The notes below the pieces were generated by a model. That model was not told the DNA's origin, made no database searches, and saw only the letters and a list, made by a program, of their open reading frames with translations. A DNA stretch of 64,000 nucleotides from Cyprinodon diabolis (lineage: Eukaryota; Chordata; Actinopteri; Cyprinodontiformes; Cyprinodontidae), in contig CM060082.1 of NCBI GenBank assembly GCA_030533445.1, positions 41,339,817 through 41,403,816 on the forward strand, written 5' to 3'. Positions 44,151 through 54,550 of the stretch are shown piece by piece. The position numbers and the translations under genes were made by a program. Numbering within the stretch: the first letter of the stretch is position 1; every line of letters begins with the position of its first letter.

Positions 44151-46300
44151 TCAAGGTAGAACATTACGCTAGCTACAACCTCAGTCTTTTCAGGGAAGAA
44201 CCTTACGCTAGTTACAACCTCAATCCTTTCAAGGCAGGACATTATGCTAGTTAAAATCTCAGACCTTTCGGGGCAGGACATTACGCCAGTTACAACCTCA
44301 ATTCTTACAAGGAAGAACATTACGCTAGTTACAACCTCAGTCCTTTCAAGGCAGAACAGTACGCTATTTACAACCTCAATCCTTACAAGGAAGAACATTA
44401 CGCTAGTTACAACCTCAGTCCTTTCAGGGCAGAACATTACGCTAGTTACAACCTCAGACCTTTCAAGGCAGAACATTACGCTAGTTACAACCTCAGTCCT
44501 TTCAAGGCAGAACATTACACTAGTTACAACCTCAGTCCTTTCAAGGCAGAACATTACGCAAGTTACAACCTCAAACCTTTCAAGGCAGAACATTACGCTA
44601 GTTACGTCAGTCCTTTCAAGGCAGAACATTACGCTAGTTACAACCTCAATCCTTACAAGGCAGAACATTATGCTACTTACAACCTCAATCCTTTCAAGGC
44701 AGAACATTACGCAAGTTACAACCTCAAACCTTTCAAGGCAGAACATTACGCTAGTTACGTCAGTCCTTTCAAGGCAGAACATTACGCTAGTTACAACCTC
44801 AATCCTTACAAGGCAGAACATTATGCTACTTACAACCTCAATCCTTTCAAGGCAGAACATTACGCTAGTTACAACCTCAGTCCTTTCAAGGCAGAACATT
44901 ACGCTAGCTCGAACCTCAGTCCTTTCAAGGCAGAACATTTTCCTAGATAAAACCTCAATTCTTTCAAGGCAGAACATTACGCTAGTTACAACCTCAGTCC
45001 TTTCAAGGCAGAACATTACGCTAGTTACAACCTCAACCTTACAAGGCAGAACATTACGCTACTTACAACCTCAATCCTTTCAAGGTAGAACATTATGCTA
45101 GTTACAACCTCAGTCCTTTCAAGGCAGAACATTACGCTAGCTCGAACCTCAGTCCTTTCAAGGCAGAACATTTTGCTAGATACAACCTGAATTCTTTCAA
45201 GGTAGAACATTACGCTAGTTACAACCTCAGTCCTTTCAAGGCAGAACATTACACTAGTTACAACCTCAGTCCTTTCAAGGCAGAACATTACGCAAGTTAC
45301 AACCTCAAACCTTTCAAGGCAGAACATTACGCTAGTTACGTCAGTCCTTTCAAGGCAGAACATTACGCTAGTTACAACCTCAATCCTTACAAGGCAGAAC
45401 ATTATGCTACTTACAACCTCAGTCCTTTCAAGGCAGAACATTACGCAAGTTACAACCTCAAACCTTTCAAGGCAGAACATTACGCTAGTTACGTCAGTCC
45501 TTTCAAGGCAGAACATTACGCTAGTTACAACCTCAATCCTTACAAGGCAGAACATTATGCTACTTACAACCTCAATCCTTTCAAGGCAGAACATTACGCT
45601 AGTTACAACCTCAGTCCTTTCAAGGCAGAACATTACGCTAGCTCGAACCTCAGTCCTTTCAAGGCAGAACATTTTCCTAGATAAAACCTCAATTCTTTCA
45701 AGGCAGAACATTACGCTAGTTACAACCTCAGTCCTTTCAAGGCAGAACATTACGCTAGTTACAACCTCAACCTTACAAGGCAGAACATTACGCTACTTAC
45801 AACCTCAATCCTTTCAAGGTAGAACATTATGCTAGTTACAACCTCAGTCCTTTCAAGGCAGAACATTACGCTAGCTCGAACCTCAGTCCTTTCAAGGCAG
45901 AACATTTTGCTAGATACAACCTGAATTCTTTCAAGGTAGAACATTACGCTAGTTACAACCTCAGTCCTTTCAAGGAAGAACATTTGGCTAGTTACAACCT
46001 CAGTCCTTTCAAGGCAGAACCTTATGCTAGTTATAACCTCAGTCCTTTCAACGAGGAACATAACACTAGTTACAACCTCAGTCCTTTCAAGGCAGAACAT
46101 TACGCTAGTTACAACCTCAGTTCTTTCAAGGCAGAACATTACGCTAGTTACAACCCCAATCTTTTCAAGGCAGAATATTACGCTAATTAAAACCTCAATC
46201 CTTTCGAGGCATAACAATACGCTAGTTACAACCTCAGTTCTTTCAAGGCAGAACATTACAGTAACCACAAGCTCAGTCCTTTGAAAATAGAACATTTTGA
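44151..46300. repeat. 39-bp satellite/minisatellite array
   Basis: More than 50 units of a 39-bp repeat (core GCAGAACATTACGCTAGTTA then CAACCTCAGTCCTTTCAAG), with shorter variants lacking the CAACCT part (GTTACGTCAGTCC). Larger blocks repeat: the variant TCCTAGATAAAACC recurs at 44941 and 45675, 734 bp apart, with the same neighbouring units. Because 39 is a multiple of 3, long frames stay open on both strands (up to 296 codons with a 13-residue period such as MFCLERTEVVTSV). I regard these as consequences of the period. Confidence 0.9.
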
Positions 46301-47617
46301 ATATTATGCTAGCTACAAACCAGGCCCCTTTAAAGGTAGAACAGTATGCTAGCAGCATTTAATTAATCAGCTAGTTTTAGTTTATTTTATTCTTAAATCT
46401 TCCGCTCGCTAAGTACTTAATAGAACAAATTAAAAGTAAAGGTTTATTTTATTCTACATTGGTGCTAGGTCTTAGCAACCAAACCAACAACCAAGACAAC
46501 ATGGACCCCCTTTTCTCACTCAATTAATCAGTATTTAATTTCTTTAGTGGCTCTGTTTTAAATCCAACAATCAACACCACATCTTCCTGCAACTGGCAAA
46601 GGAAGTATTTCAGATAACTTTGGAAAGCTCACTTCATTAAATCCCATCCACCCCTGTAAAAATAATAAAAATGATGATGATGAAAAAAAAAAAAAAACTC
46701 CATCCCTCCAAACTCATTGAAGCAAACATAAATGTTTCGGTGCTGGTTCTGTAATCACCAACCACAAGCAGAAATATTCTCTGTAGTAATCTAAAGTACA
46801 AAATAGCATATTTTTCTGGATTTAACAACAGTTTCTATTAACTCTACTCAGTCTGGGTGCACGAAACTCCACAGGTGCATACATGAGCTGGCGACAATAG
46901 GTAGGCAATCCATTGCGTATTTACTAAACAGTACTCACTTCTACTATCACTATTTTGAATAGACCCTGGCATATCACAGAATACACACACACACACACAG
47001 GCTTTAATCGACAAGTCAAAAACTCTGAAATAGGCCTACAGGGAGTCATACTGATGATTAGCCACATTATGTAGAAACACTTTCAGTTTTTCTTTTTAGG
47101 TTTTTTTTCCAAAAAGGCCACGAGGACATCACTTGGTGCTGGCTGTAAAATTATTCCTTTATGGGTCTCCATAGAATTAACCGCCAGTCTGACCCAAATA
47201 AAAGATTTTGTTTCTTTCTTTCTTTGTTGCTTGGTCAGAAATATTACGTCAGCCGATTGTACAAACAGTAATTTTTTTTTCTCCATCTTTGATGATCTAA
47301 CGTCAAGAAATCGATAAAAACATCAGCCAGCGTAATAGTAGACGGTATCCCACCTTCATGTAATTTAAGCGAATTATCTAACCATGCAGATGCTTTAACA
47401 CACTGTACGTTGTGCTCAATGCTTTTCAAAATGACATCATTTATTAAAAAGGGGGAAAGAAATGGCCTTAAAGTTCTTGATGAGGCATCAAAATGGTAAC
47501 AAATCTAGTCCTTTAGCTGAAAGATAAAACAAAAACAGTTTTTTTTGGATTACTCCAAAGAGGGGGAAATCAAGCTTAAAAATAAATACAAAAGATTTGC
47601 ACGCTTAGATGGATTAA
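46301..47617. other. No gene recognised
   Basis: AT-rich spacer with an AC microsatellite at about 46982-47001. No exon is supported. Confidence 0.4.
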
Positions 47618-48565
47618 AGTATGGAGTGAATTTTACTATTGTTTTATTTTATTATTATTTTACTAATGTTATTTATTATTGTTCCAGTAAACATGTTTTG
47701 TAAATGGAAATTTTGAAAAAGAAAAAACTTTCCAGAAATGATACTTTGAAAACTCCTTATTAAAGAAGGTTTTTAAGAGAAAGTTCTGAGTTTCCCAAAT
47801 TAAATTTCTTACAAAAAGTTTTTTACTCACTTTTTGTTTTCCAAGTTATTTATTTCCATTTTCCTATTTTCAGTGTTACAGATTGCATTTTATTCCAATT
47901 ACATTTTGCGAATCACTTTTTCTTCACATTAAGCCTAGAAGTACAGAAGAGGATTAGGGCCAGTGAAAAAAAAAAAAAAAAAAGTTAACTGATTTTTACA
48001 TTTTGTTTCAGTTTAGTATTGGAAAAAAGTCAGAATTCTGAGAAAAAAGTCTGACTTTTTTCTCAGAATTCTGACTTTAATCTCAGAATTCTGACTGAAT
48101 TCTGATAATAAAAAAGTCAGAATTCTGAGAAAAAAGTCAGAATTCTTCAATTTCCCATACTAAAATGAAATAAAATTTAAAAATCAGTGAAGAGACGCTC
48201 AATCTGGACACGAAAATTTACCAATAAATATGTTGCCGCTAAAACCTAAACAGACCAATAGAGATGCGTCTTTTCCAAAGGAAAGCCCGCCCCCAGAGGG
48301 GAAGAGAACGGTCTGTTAAAGGCAAAAAAATTCAATTAGTAAAAAATCTATCTGAAAATGAGAACTTATTTCTAATTAAATTAGAAAAATTTTAATTTGA
48401 GAAAAAAACGGGGGAAAAAACTAACAAAATTTCTCTGAAAACCTTTCGTTATTAAGACGCTTTTAAAAGTCTCATTATTGGATTGCATTTCGCTTTTTAA
48501 ATTTTCATGTACAAAACATGTTCCTTGCTCCCAATAACAATGGGAAAAAATTCACTTCTTATTAA
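47618..48565. mobile_element. AT-rich MITE (TATGGAGTGAATTTTA ends), interrupted
   Basis: The left end TATGGAGTGAATTTTACTATTG and the right-end CCAATAACAATGGGAAAAAATTCAC resemble the inverted ends of 62717-63243. A single right end is also present at 54505-54550. A TACGG-type fragment at 47942-48187 lies within it. Boundaries are approximate. Confidence 0.5.
47942..48187. mobile_element. TACGG element with EcoRI-motif array, short copy 3
   Basis: Starts TACAGAAGAGGATTAGGG, contains only a few AGAATTCTGA units in both orientations, and ends at AATTTAAAAATCAGT. The final TAACTTTT and TACGG terminus are missing on the right. Confidence 0.7.
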
Positions 48566-48980
48566 AGGGGGATCAAAATAAGAACCTTGATAACTTAACA
48601 GTTGTATCAGATTAAATATTAACCACAGTACAGTTTAAATAAAAGGTAGAAAAAATACTTTAACAGGATATTAAATACCTTCAAACTGTTGAAACAGAAC
48701 AGTGCAATCAGGAAAAAATAAACAAAAGTTAAAACATAATGCTTACAAAACCACATTTTCTACTTTAGAGAGAGAATCTCTCCTGACTTGGAACATCAGG
48801 CTTCACTTTTGACTTGACGCGATTATTCTTGTAACTTCTCACGCTACGTCTAGCGGCGTGAAAGATGAAGCCAGTGTCCAAAAGACATTAGAGAATCTCT
48901 CCTTCCCTGTGCTACTGATTGTTAGGACTGAGTGAGGATGAGGAGAAGCTACAGTAAAGGCCTTCGCCCTTTTTGTCTGC

Positions 48981-49575
48981 TTAATGTGGACTTGGAGCAG
49001 GAGTGTCTAGATCCCTGTCCACCTCCGCCTCCTCTAGTCCGGAGTAGGAGCTCAAGGCATCCCACAGGAGGGCAGGTTGCTCACAGTGATGGTGACTCCT
49101 CCAATGCTCGATAATTAGCTCCTTAGTGTCCAGCACCTTGCTGCAAAGCACGCAGTTGAAGGCCTCCCCGGCTGCCAGAACTCCCAAGTCGCTTTCGCTT
49201 TCAGGGGAGGACGACCTGGTTTCGCCGCCTGCCTCCCAGTCCCTCACTCGGTGATGGGACATAATGTGCTTCTTGAGTTTGGAGAAGGAAAAAAACTCTT
49301 CGTCGCAGCTGCCGCACTTGACCAAGTTTCGCTTCTGGTTGAGCTGGCGCCAATAGTGGGCGGCGTGCTTCACCAGCTCGTTCTCGACCTCCCGCCCAAC
49401 GGATTGAGCTTTCCCGTCGGGAGCGCGGACGTGGACCTCCTCCCCATGCACGTACAGCAGATGCATCTTCATGTCGGCAAAAGTGGGAGTCTCGGCTTGA
49501 CAGCGGCCGCATTTTATCTGCAACTCCACAGGTTCTTCCCGATCCTGTTCGTCTGACGGCTCAGGCGAGATCAGA
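48981..49575 (-). CDS. Zinc finger protein 438 homologue, last coding exon
   Basis: The 595-nt exon follows the acceptor TTTTTTTCTCACAG (complement of 49576 upward) and supplies residues 569 (last base) to 766, ending at TAA 48983-48981. Three more C2H2-like fingers are visible: about 591-612 (CGRC ... HLLYVH), 656-677 (CGSC ... HIMSHH) and 710-731 (CVLC ... HWRSHH). The linkers are long and unlike KRAB-type TGEKP linkers. The acidic tail SGLEEAEVDRDLDT precedes the stop. It joins in phase with the upstream exon (GG|T, Gly569). The only notable oddity is the wide finger spacing, which I believe is characteristic of ZNF438. No polyadenylation signal could be assigned; the nearest TTTATT on the plus strand lies more than 1 kb away. 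Confidence 0.85.
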
Positions 49576-49665
49576 CTGTGAGAAAAAAACATAAAAAGAA
49601 TGCTTATTGAGGCAATCAATCAACTTCAAGCTAAAGGTCAAAAGGCTCTGTATGATTAATCTCAC
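49576..49665 (-). other. znf438 intron, 90 bp
   Basis: Reading the minus strand, the donor is GAAGG|GTGAGA and the acceptor TTTTTCTCACAG|TCTGATC. Splicing joins the frames exactly: the unspliced upstream frame stops at once within the intron (TGA at 49664-49662). The very short length suits a compact fish intron. Confidence 0.85.
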
Positions 49666-51371
49666 CCTTCCAAAGAGATGTCTTCTTCATGACGACTGAT
49701 TGATGGCTCTACGGTCAGCACCACTTTGTGGACCTCCCTCAGATGACGGAAGTACACGCCCACATATCCGAAGACCTTATCGCAGAACTCGCAGTGGAGC
49801 GATCGGCGAGGCCGTACTTCTGAGTGATGCAGTTTCATGTGGGTGCTGAGGCTGCCTCTGTGGGCGTACGCTTTGCGGCAGAGGGGGCAGATGTAGGGCC
49901 GGCTGTTGGAGTGGGTGTTCATGTGGTTCTGCAGGTGATGCTTAAACTGGAAACAGCGGCTACAGATGGAGCAGCGGTGGATCGGGCGGCTTCCGATAAA
50001 CACTTTTGGGTTAGAGCCGGCTCTGAGGTGAAGGGTCACCGGAGCGGGTTGGGGGGAACAGTCCAGCGCCTTAGTTGGGGCAGCAGTGGCCAGTTGGTGA
50101 CCGAGTAAGAGTTCCTGTTCTTGGCCGTCTGGTGTTACTGGAGGCAAACTCACCAGTTGAGGAACAGTCTCCATAACCAAAATGGGCTTGGGTTGGATAC
50201 TTCGGTACTTCTTGGAAATATCAACTTCCTTCTGTTTGAAGCCTGGAATGACCGCTGGAGGTTTTTCGGGAAGCCTTCTTCGGAAAAAAGACAAAGACCT
50301 CTTCTTTCTGGCTTCAAAGGCTAAGATATCTTCTATCGTCTTTCTCTTCCTCCCTCTCTTCTTGCCAGGGGGTTTCTGGAGGGTAACGGGAACAAGTGAG
50401 GGTTTGGTCTGAATAGAGTTTGGCACCGGGTTTGGCCTCAAGACTTCCGGATTCTTTATGTTCTTGTTCACACTGTCCACAGAAGAGGAGACTCCTGCCT
50501 GCCCACAGAAGCCTTTTCTATCCTGGGACAAACCCGTGATCTTTGTAGCTGGGATCAGGGAGCTCCTCATTTTAGAATAAGGCAGAATGGGTAGTTTCCC
50601 CTTAGGCGGAGAAGAGATAATCTGGACTGCTTTGCTGAAGATAGCTGGTGACAGGACAGTGATACTACTCTGAGGCTGAGCAGAAGTTGGTTTGGATTGG
50701 CACAGCCCCAATGTAGGTTTAGTTTCCTCCGGGGCTTTACCTGTGGAGGTTGAGGCAGTTGCAGAATGATACTGGAGGTTCTGAATAAGGCTAGCCGAAG
50801 CAGGTTGCTCATTGCTATCTGTCGTTTGCTCCAACTTTGGACAGAGAAGAGCGTTTTCTGGTAACAGTGCAGAGACGGAGACATCAGAGGTAGCAGAGTC
50901 GATCAGAAACACCTTTTCTGGAGGTTCCTTTGTGGTTTCCTTCGTCTCCTCTAGCTTTAGCCTTGGCCCTGCACATGTTCCACTCCCCACCGACTTGGTC
51001 TGAGCAAGTATAGGAAAACTGGAGGCAGCTTTTGTATTGGCAGCGACCGGTGATTTCACTTTCTCTGAGGTTTTTTTGTTTCTCGCCGACTGGTATCTGG
51101 GAATGGGTAACTTGAGGGTTTTCTGGGTTTGTTGCTGTGGAGTCTGAGAGGAGACAGAAGGGGGGAGTGCGACCAGAGAGAACGTTCCATCTTGGCCTGC
51201 TATTTGCATCAGTGCATAGTTTTGAGTGGGTACCAGGATGGACTTGGGGCTAGAGGCGGTGGTGGCCTCGGGTAGAGCAGACAACGGTTGGCAGCATGGG
51301 GCCAGAGGGGACGGTGAAGGCACCACAGCTTGGGCCTTAGGAGCAATGCTCCGGAACTGGAGGCTCTTCAT
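49666..51371 (-). CDS. znf438: Zinc finger protein 438 homologue (C2H2), main coding exon
   Basis: Encodes residues 1-568 and two bases of codon 569 of a 766-residue protein. The N-terminus FRSIAPKAQ and the block TQNYALMQIAGQDGTFSLVA are features I recognise from ZNF438, a nuclear C2H2 protein thought to act as a transcriptional repressor. A long Ser/Pro/Thr-rich, probably disordered region follows (about 100-330). Next comes a basic patch PGKKRGRKRKTIEDILAF near 335-352 that may serve as nuclear localisation signal. Fingers lie at about 467-487 (CSIC ... HMNTH), 495-516 (CPLC ... HMKLHH) and 527-548 (CEFC ... HLREVH). ATG at 51371 is chosen because an acceptor-like TTTCAG lies at 51400-51398 and the 26-nt leader has an in-frame TGA. 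An N-terminal extension from another exon cannot be excluded. Human ZNF438 is somewhat longer (about 828 residues, from memory). Confidence 0.88.
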
Positions 51372-51397
51372 CTGATGGGCTGGATCGCTTCAACCAA

Positions 51398-51425
51398 CTG
51401 AAACATGTACAACAAGCAGAAAAGA
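51398..51425 (-). other. Putative splice acceptor upstream of znf438 start
   Basis: On the minus strand TCTTTTCTGCTTGTTG leads to TTTCAG ending at 51398. The pyrimidine content and position 26 nt before the ATG suggest that an upstream non-coding exon is joined here. That exon is not identified. Confidence 0.55.
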
Positions 51426-51469
51426 TTCACATCAGGGATGTAACGAACAGAACAAATGTTAAATGGCAT

Positions 51470-51765
51470 GTACTTATATAGCGCCTTATTTCAAGTCAGG
51501 TAACTTGACCAAAGCGCTTTACACTACATTCATTCACCCATTCACGCACACACTGATGGTGGCAAGCTACATTGTAGCCACAGCTGCCCTGTGGCTCACT
51601 GACAGAAGCGGGGCTGCTGTACACTGGCGCCAACGGGCCCTCTGACCACCATCAGTAGACAATGCAGGTCAAGTGTCTTGCCCAAGGACACAACGAGGAC
51701 ACACCCCGGAGTCGGGGCTTGAACCGTCAATCCTTCAATTTCAGGGCAAACACCTACATCCAACG
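51470..51765 (-). mobile_element. SINE or short LINE 3' copy
   Basis: Reverse complement begins near GGTTCAAGCCCCGACTCC (similar to a tRNA-type B box). It continues GGGCAAGACACTTGACC and ends AAAGCGCTTTGGTCAAG then GGCGCTATATAAGTAC. The tail resembles fish LINE tails, as expected of a LINE-mobilised SINE. The 60-codon plus-strand frame inside is spurious. Confidence 0.55.
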
Positions 51766-52149
51766 CCAAGATTGCATGAGATTCTACAGAGATATATTGT
51801 TATAAAACTTGCAGAATAATATATTTGTTAATGTATGGGGATATGTTGGGATAAATCTTATTGTTACGTGGTAAAACAACCCAATTCCTGCCAATTCATA
51901 CCTCCTTTAGCCATACTGACAAATTCTCGACATTTGACTTGAACTGCTTACGTTACCTTTTCACATCAACAGTAACAGTCAACATTGCACCAATACATAA
52001 GACAATAAAATATCTGGTTCACTGAGGTGGTCATAAAAACGTAACGTAACTTACGTAAACGTAAAATAACAAAAAAAGATGAAAGCTTCTTGCTATGATC
52101 TATTGAGACATGTCTGTGATGCCAGAAAGGCTGGACATATACAGCAAAG

Positions 52150-52690
52150 GTTAGACTTAGACAGACTTTATTGTCATTTTGTACACAGAGTGTATACAAA
52201 AAGACATTTCATTCAGTAGAGCTCTCAAGACATTTACATTTTTAAAGTGCAGCAGTGAAAACATAAGACTGAGATATGCTTTACAGTTCTATCAACATTC
52301 AGCTTAACAGTTCTTCCGACATTCAGCGCTTTGCCCCCAGTTTAATTCAATATTCAGCAGTCTAATAGCAGTGGGGAAAGAGCTGTTTCGGAATGTGCTG
52401 GTCCTGCATCGGATGCTGTGAACCCTCTTCCCAGAGGGTGGCAGAGGGAACAGTCCATGGTGGGGGGGTGAGGGGTCATTGATTATGTAACGGGCTCGGG
52501 ACATGCAGAGCTGGGATGAAATGTCTTTAATGGAGGGAAGAAGAGCCCCCATGATTCTCTCTGCTTTTCTCACCTTCTTCCAGTCTGCGGCGCTGCAGCC
52601 TCCACACCACACAGTGAGACAGCTGGTCAGAATGCTCTCTATGGTGCTTCTGTAGAAGCTAGTCACGGCATACAGCTGTCCTGTATGCCG
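52150..52690 (-). mobile_element. 5'-truncated non-LTR LINE (L2/CR1-like)
   Basis: The minus strand carries the end of an RT-type ORF2 (52666-52304) followed by about 150 bp of 3' sequence. An 11-bp inverted repeat ACGGCATACAG/CTGTATGCCGT marks the 5' break near 52667-52693. Confidence 0.65.
52304..52666 (-). pseudogene. LINE ORF2 C-terminal fragment
   Basis: 120 codons with motifs that follow the reverse transcriptase in L2/CR1-like LINEs. FYRSTIESILTSCLTVW opens the fragment. Later come SRARYIINDPSPP, GLFPLPPSGKRVHSIRCRTS and RNSSFPTAIRLLN. The frame is open to its natural end, but the reverse transcriptase and endonuclease are absent through 5' truncation, the usual result of incomplete target-primed reverse transcription. 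The clade is inferred from memory of related fish proteins; Rex-type elements are the main alternative. Confidence 0.65.
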
Positions 52691-52859
52691 TCATAAAACC
52701 TTCTATTATTGTTATAGTTAGAACTACTTTTATTGTACTCTTTATTAGATCCAGGCTAAATTTAGATAAAGTTTTAACTAGGGCATGGTAGTTGCATGGA
52801 ATAGAACTTGGTTTTAGAACCCAGATCCCAAAGCATGGATCGTTGTCCCATGTCTTCAC

Positions 52860-53429
52860 TAGGGCTGGGTAAAAAAAATAGATTTTGAATCGATTCCTTT
52901 ATATTTTTGCAAAATCGATGTCTAGGGAAAGAGATCGATTCCTTTTATAGCGAGCCGTGTGACGTTCACATTCAAATAAGCAGGAAAGATGCTCTCAAGA
53001 TGACTTCAAGCCAGACTGCTGCAAATATAAACAATAGGTTGACTGAAGAAATTAACAAAAGGGGGCTGACCAGAAAACACCCTGTAGTTGTTACAGACAA
53101 CGGTGCAAATAAGGTTTGTGCAGTGAAGATAGTGTAGCTCATGAATTTCTGCTGTGTCACATCTGCTTGCTTGAGTGAGGCTTCACTTTTTCACTTTTCA
53201 CAAACAAGTTTGCACTTTTAAGACACTTTTGTTCACATCTCTGTTTAAGCTGTCCGATTTACAAGTTTGCACTTTGTTTTTAATGTGACAGGATAAAATA
53301 AAATACATGAGTATTTTGTTGAACCACTTTCATTATTGTAAAAACTGATCGAATCGAAATTAATCGATTTAGAACTGGACGAATCAAAATCGAATCGATT
53401 CAGGACTTTGGCGAAAATACCCAGCCCTA
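52860..53429 (+). mobile_element. Non-autonomous hAT (TAGGGCTGGG ends)
   Basis: Ends TAGGGCTGGGTA and TACCCAGCCCTA are perfect inverted repeats. Flanks GTCTTCAC (52852-52859) and GTTTTCAC (53430-53437) are an 8-bp duplication with one mismatch. Subterminal AATCGATT blocks occur on both sides. A transposase fragment remains in the middle. Confidence 0.85.
52982..53137 (+). pseudogene. hAT transposase core fragment
   Basis: The frame includes KMTSSQTAANINNRLTEEIN and then RKHPVVVTDNGANKVCAV. VVVTDNGANKV is the block around a catalytic Asp of hAT transposases, with the helix before it. The flanking BED finger and the C-terminal dimerisation region are absent, and a stop follows at 53137. It survives as an internal piece of a deletion derivative. 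Confidence 0.65.
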
Positions 53430-53437
53430 GTTTTCAC

Positions 53438-53609
53438 CCTCTCTCTCCTGACTTACTGTCGTTTGTGCAATTTTATGATGAAAGCCCTAAAAAGAAAACA
53501 CAACAACGTATTTGAAGAGCAAACGTGGCTACCATGGTCTGTCAATTTAACATAAAGAACTCAATTTCCTCCGCAACCCCGCCATGCTACTGTGTTTTCA
53601 TCTGAGAAG
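53438..53609. other. No gene recognised
   Basis: Short spacer without a feature. Confidence 0.4.
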
Positions 53610-54405
53610 AAGAAGAAGAATCCTTGTTTGCCCACTCAGCGATTTGCCCACGACCGCCTTACGATGGCCGACTGAAATTCAAACATGTTAGATTTTCTCC
53701 CGACCTCACGATTCCTGATCGGTAGGTGGTCGTTAGAGGCTAACCACCCCTCCGTACCCTCTGTATACTACATGATGCATGTTAGAAATATTTTATTTAT
53801 ACTCTGTTTGTGTTTCATGGGTTGTGTTCTAATGAACTATTATGATGTATAATGTGTGATTCATCTTTTATTAACTCTTGCTTAAGATTGTTCCAGATAA
53901 AGGTCATGCAACGGACGGGTTGTGAAGGAGGCCTGACCATCCTCTATCACATGCTGGGTTGTAAAAGAGACCTGAACAGCCTCTATCACATGTTTCTTCT
54001 AAACATGTCTTCTTGGAACAATTCAATTGTAAAACAACCACATACTTTGTTTTAACATATGTGCTGAGGTTTAAAGTAAGATCCTTTTGTTTCCCTTTCC
54101 CTTAGTTAAACCTCAGCTCATGTAATTAGGGACATCCCCTTTTCTTTAATAAATGGCGAGCAGAAAGCTGAAGACTGCAGAGTGGGATGGAGATTGTAAA
54201 TCCGCAGTCTCTTCCTACTCTCCTCTCGAGTAACTAAATTAATTGTCTCTGTGCCTTCTTTCTTTCCCTGCATGTATGTATGATGTTTTAGGTGCTTAGA
54301 CCTGACAATGCACAGCGCACATTTTGATCAGGCTGAAAGTAGCCTGACCAAAAAAATTCTCGCACACCTGAAAAATTGACATGAAATGGGCAAAAAAATC
54401 TTGTA
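53610..54405 (+). mobile_element. PIF/Harbinger-type MITE, copy 2, interrupted
   Basis: 53650-53775 matches 12650-12770 (GATGGCCGACTGAAATTCAAACATG, TTAGATTTTCTC). 54310-54400 matches 12770-12850 (AAAAAATTCTCGCACA.CTG). About 500 bp of unrelated DNA (53780-54272) lies between. The termini are worn. Confidence 0.6.
53780..54272 (+). mobile_element. Possible solo LTR
   Basis: The inserted block begins TGTTAGAAATATT and ends TTTCTTTCCCTGCA, so it has TG...CA ends. AATAAATGGCGAGCAG at about 54149 is followed by 100-odd bases before the end, an R-U5-like layout. No clear target duplication is visible and the exact ends are uncertain. No coding sequence is present. Confidence 0.4.
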
Positions 54406-54504
54406 GCACAGCTTAATAGAAATAAATAAAATAAAATATGAAACAAAATTAAAATCCAAAACAAACCTTTTAGATTAAGAACTTTTTCAAAGTTTCATCT
54501 CATT

Positions 54505-54550
54505 TGCAGAAGGTTTCTTTGCTTGCAAGAATAATGGAACACATTTCACT
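54505..54550. mobile_element. AT-rich MITE end fragment
   Basis: TTTCTTTGCTTGCAAGAATAATGG followed by TTTCACTCCATAT matches the right end at 63200-63243 only. Confidence 0.45.

Noticed and set aside
44126..46358. Long frames of 143-296 codons on both strands with a 13-residue period
   Set aside because: The 39-bp repeat unit is a multiple of three, so any frame without a stop in one unit stays open. Both strands and several frames are open at once, which is not expected of a gene.
51691..51736. tRNA gene suggested by a GGTTCAAGCCC-like box
   Set aside because: No matching A box, acceptor stem or cloverleaf could be formed; it fits a SINE-type repeat better.
52659..52859. 66-codon minus-strand frame as an N-terminal extension of the LINE ORF2
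   Set aside because: It is in another frame and lacks reverse transcriptase motifs. The LINE appears truncated near 52690.
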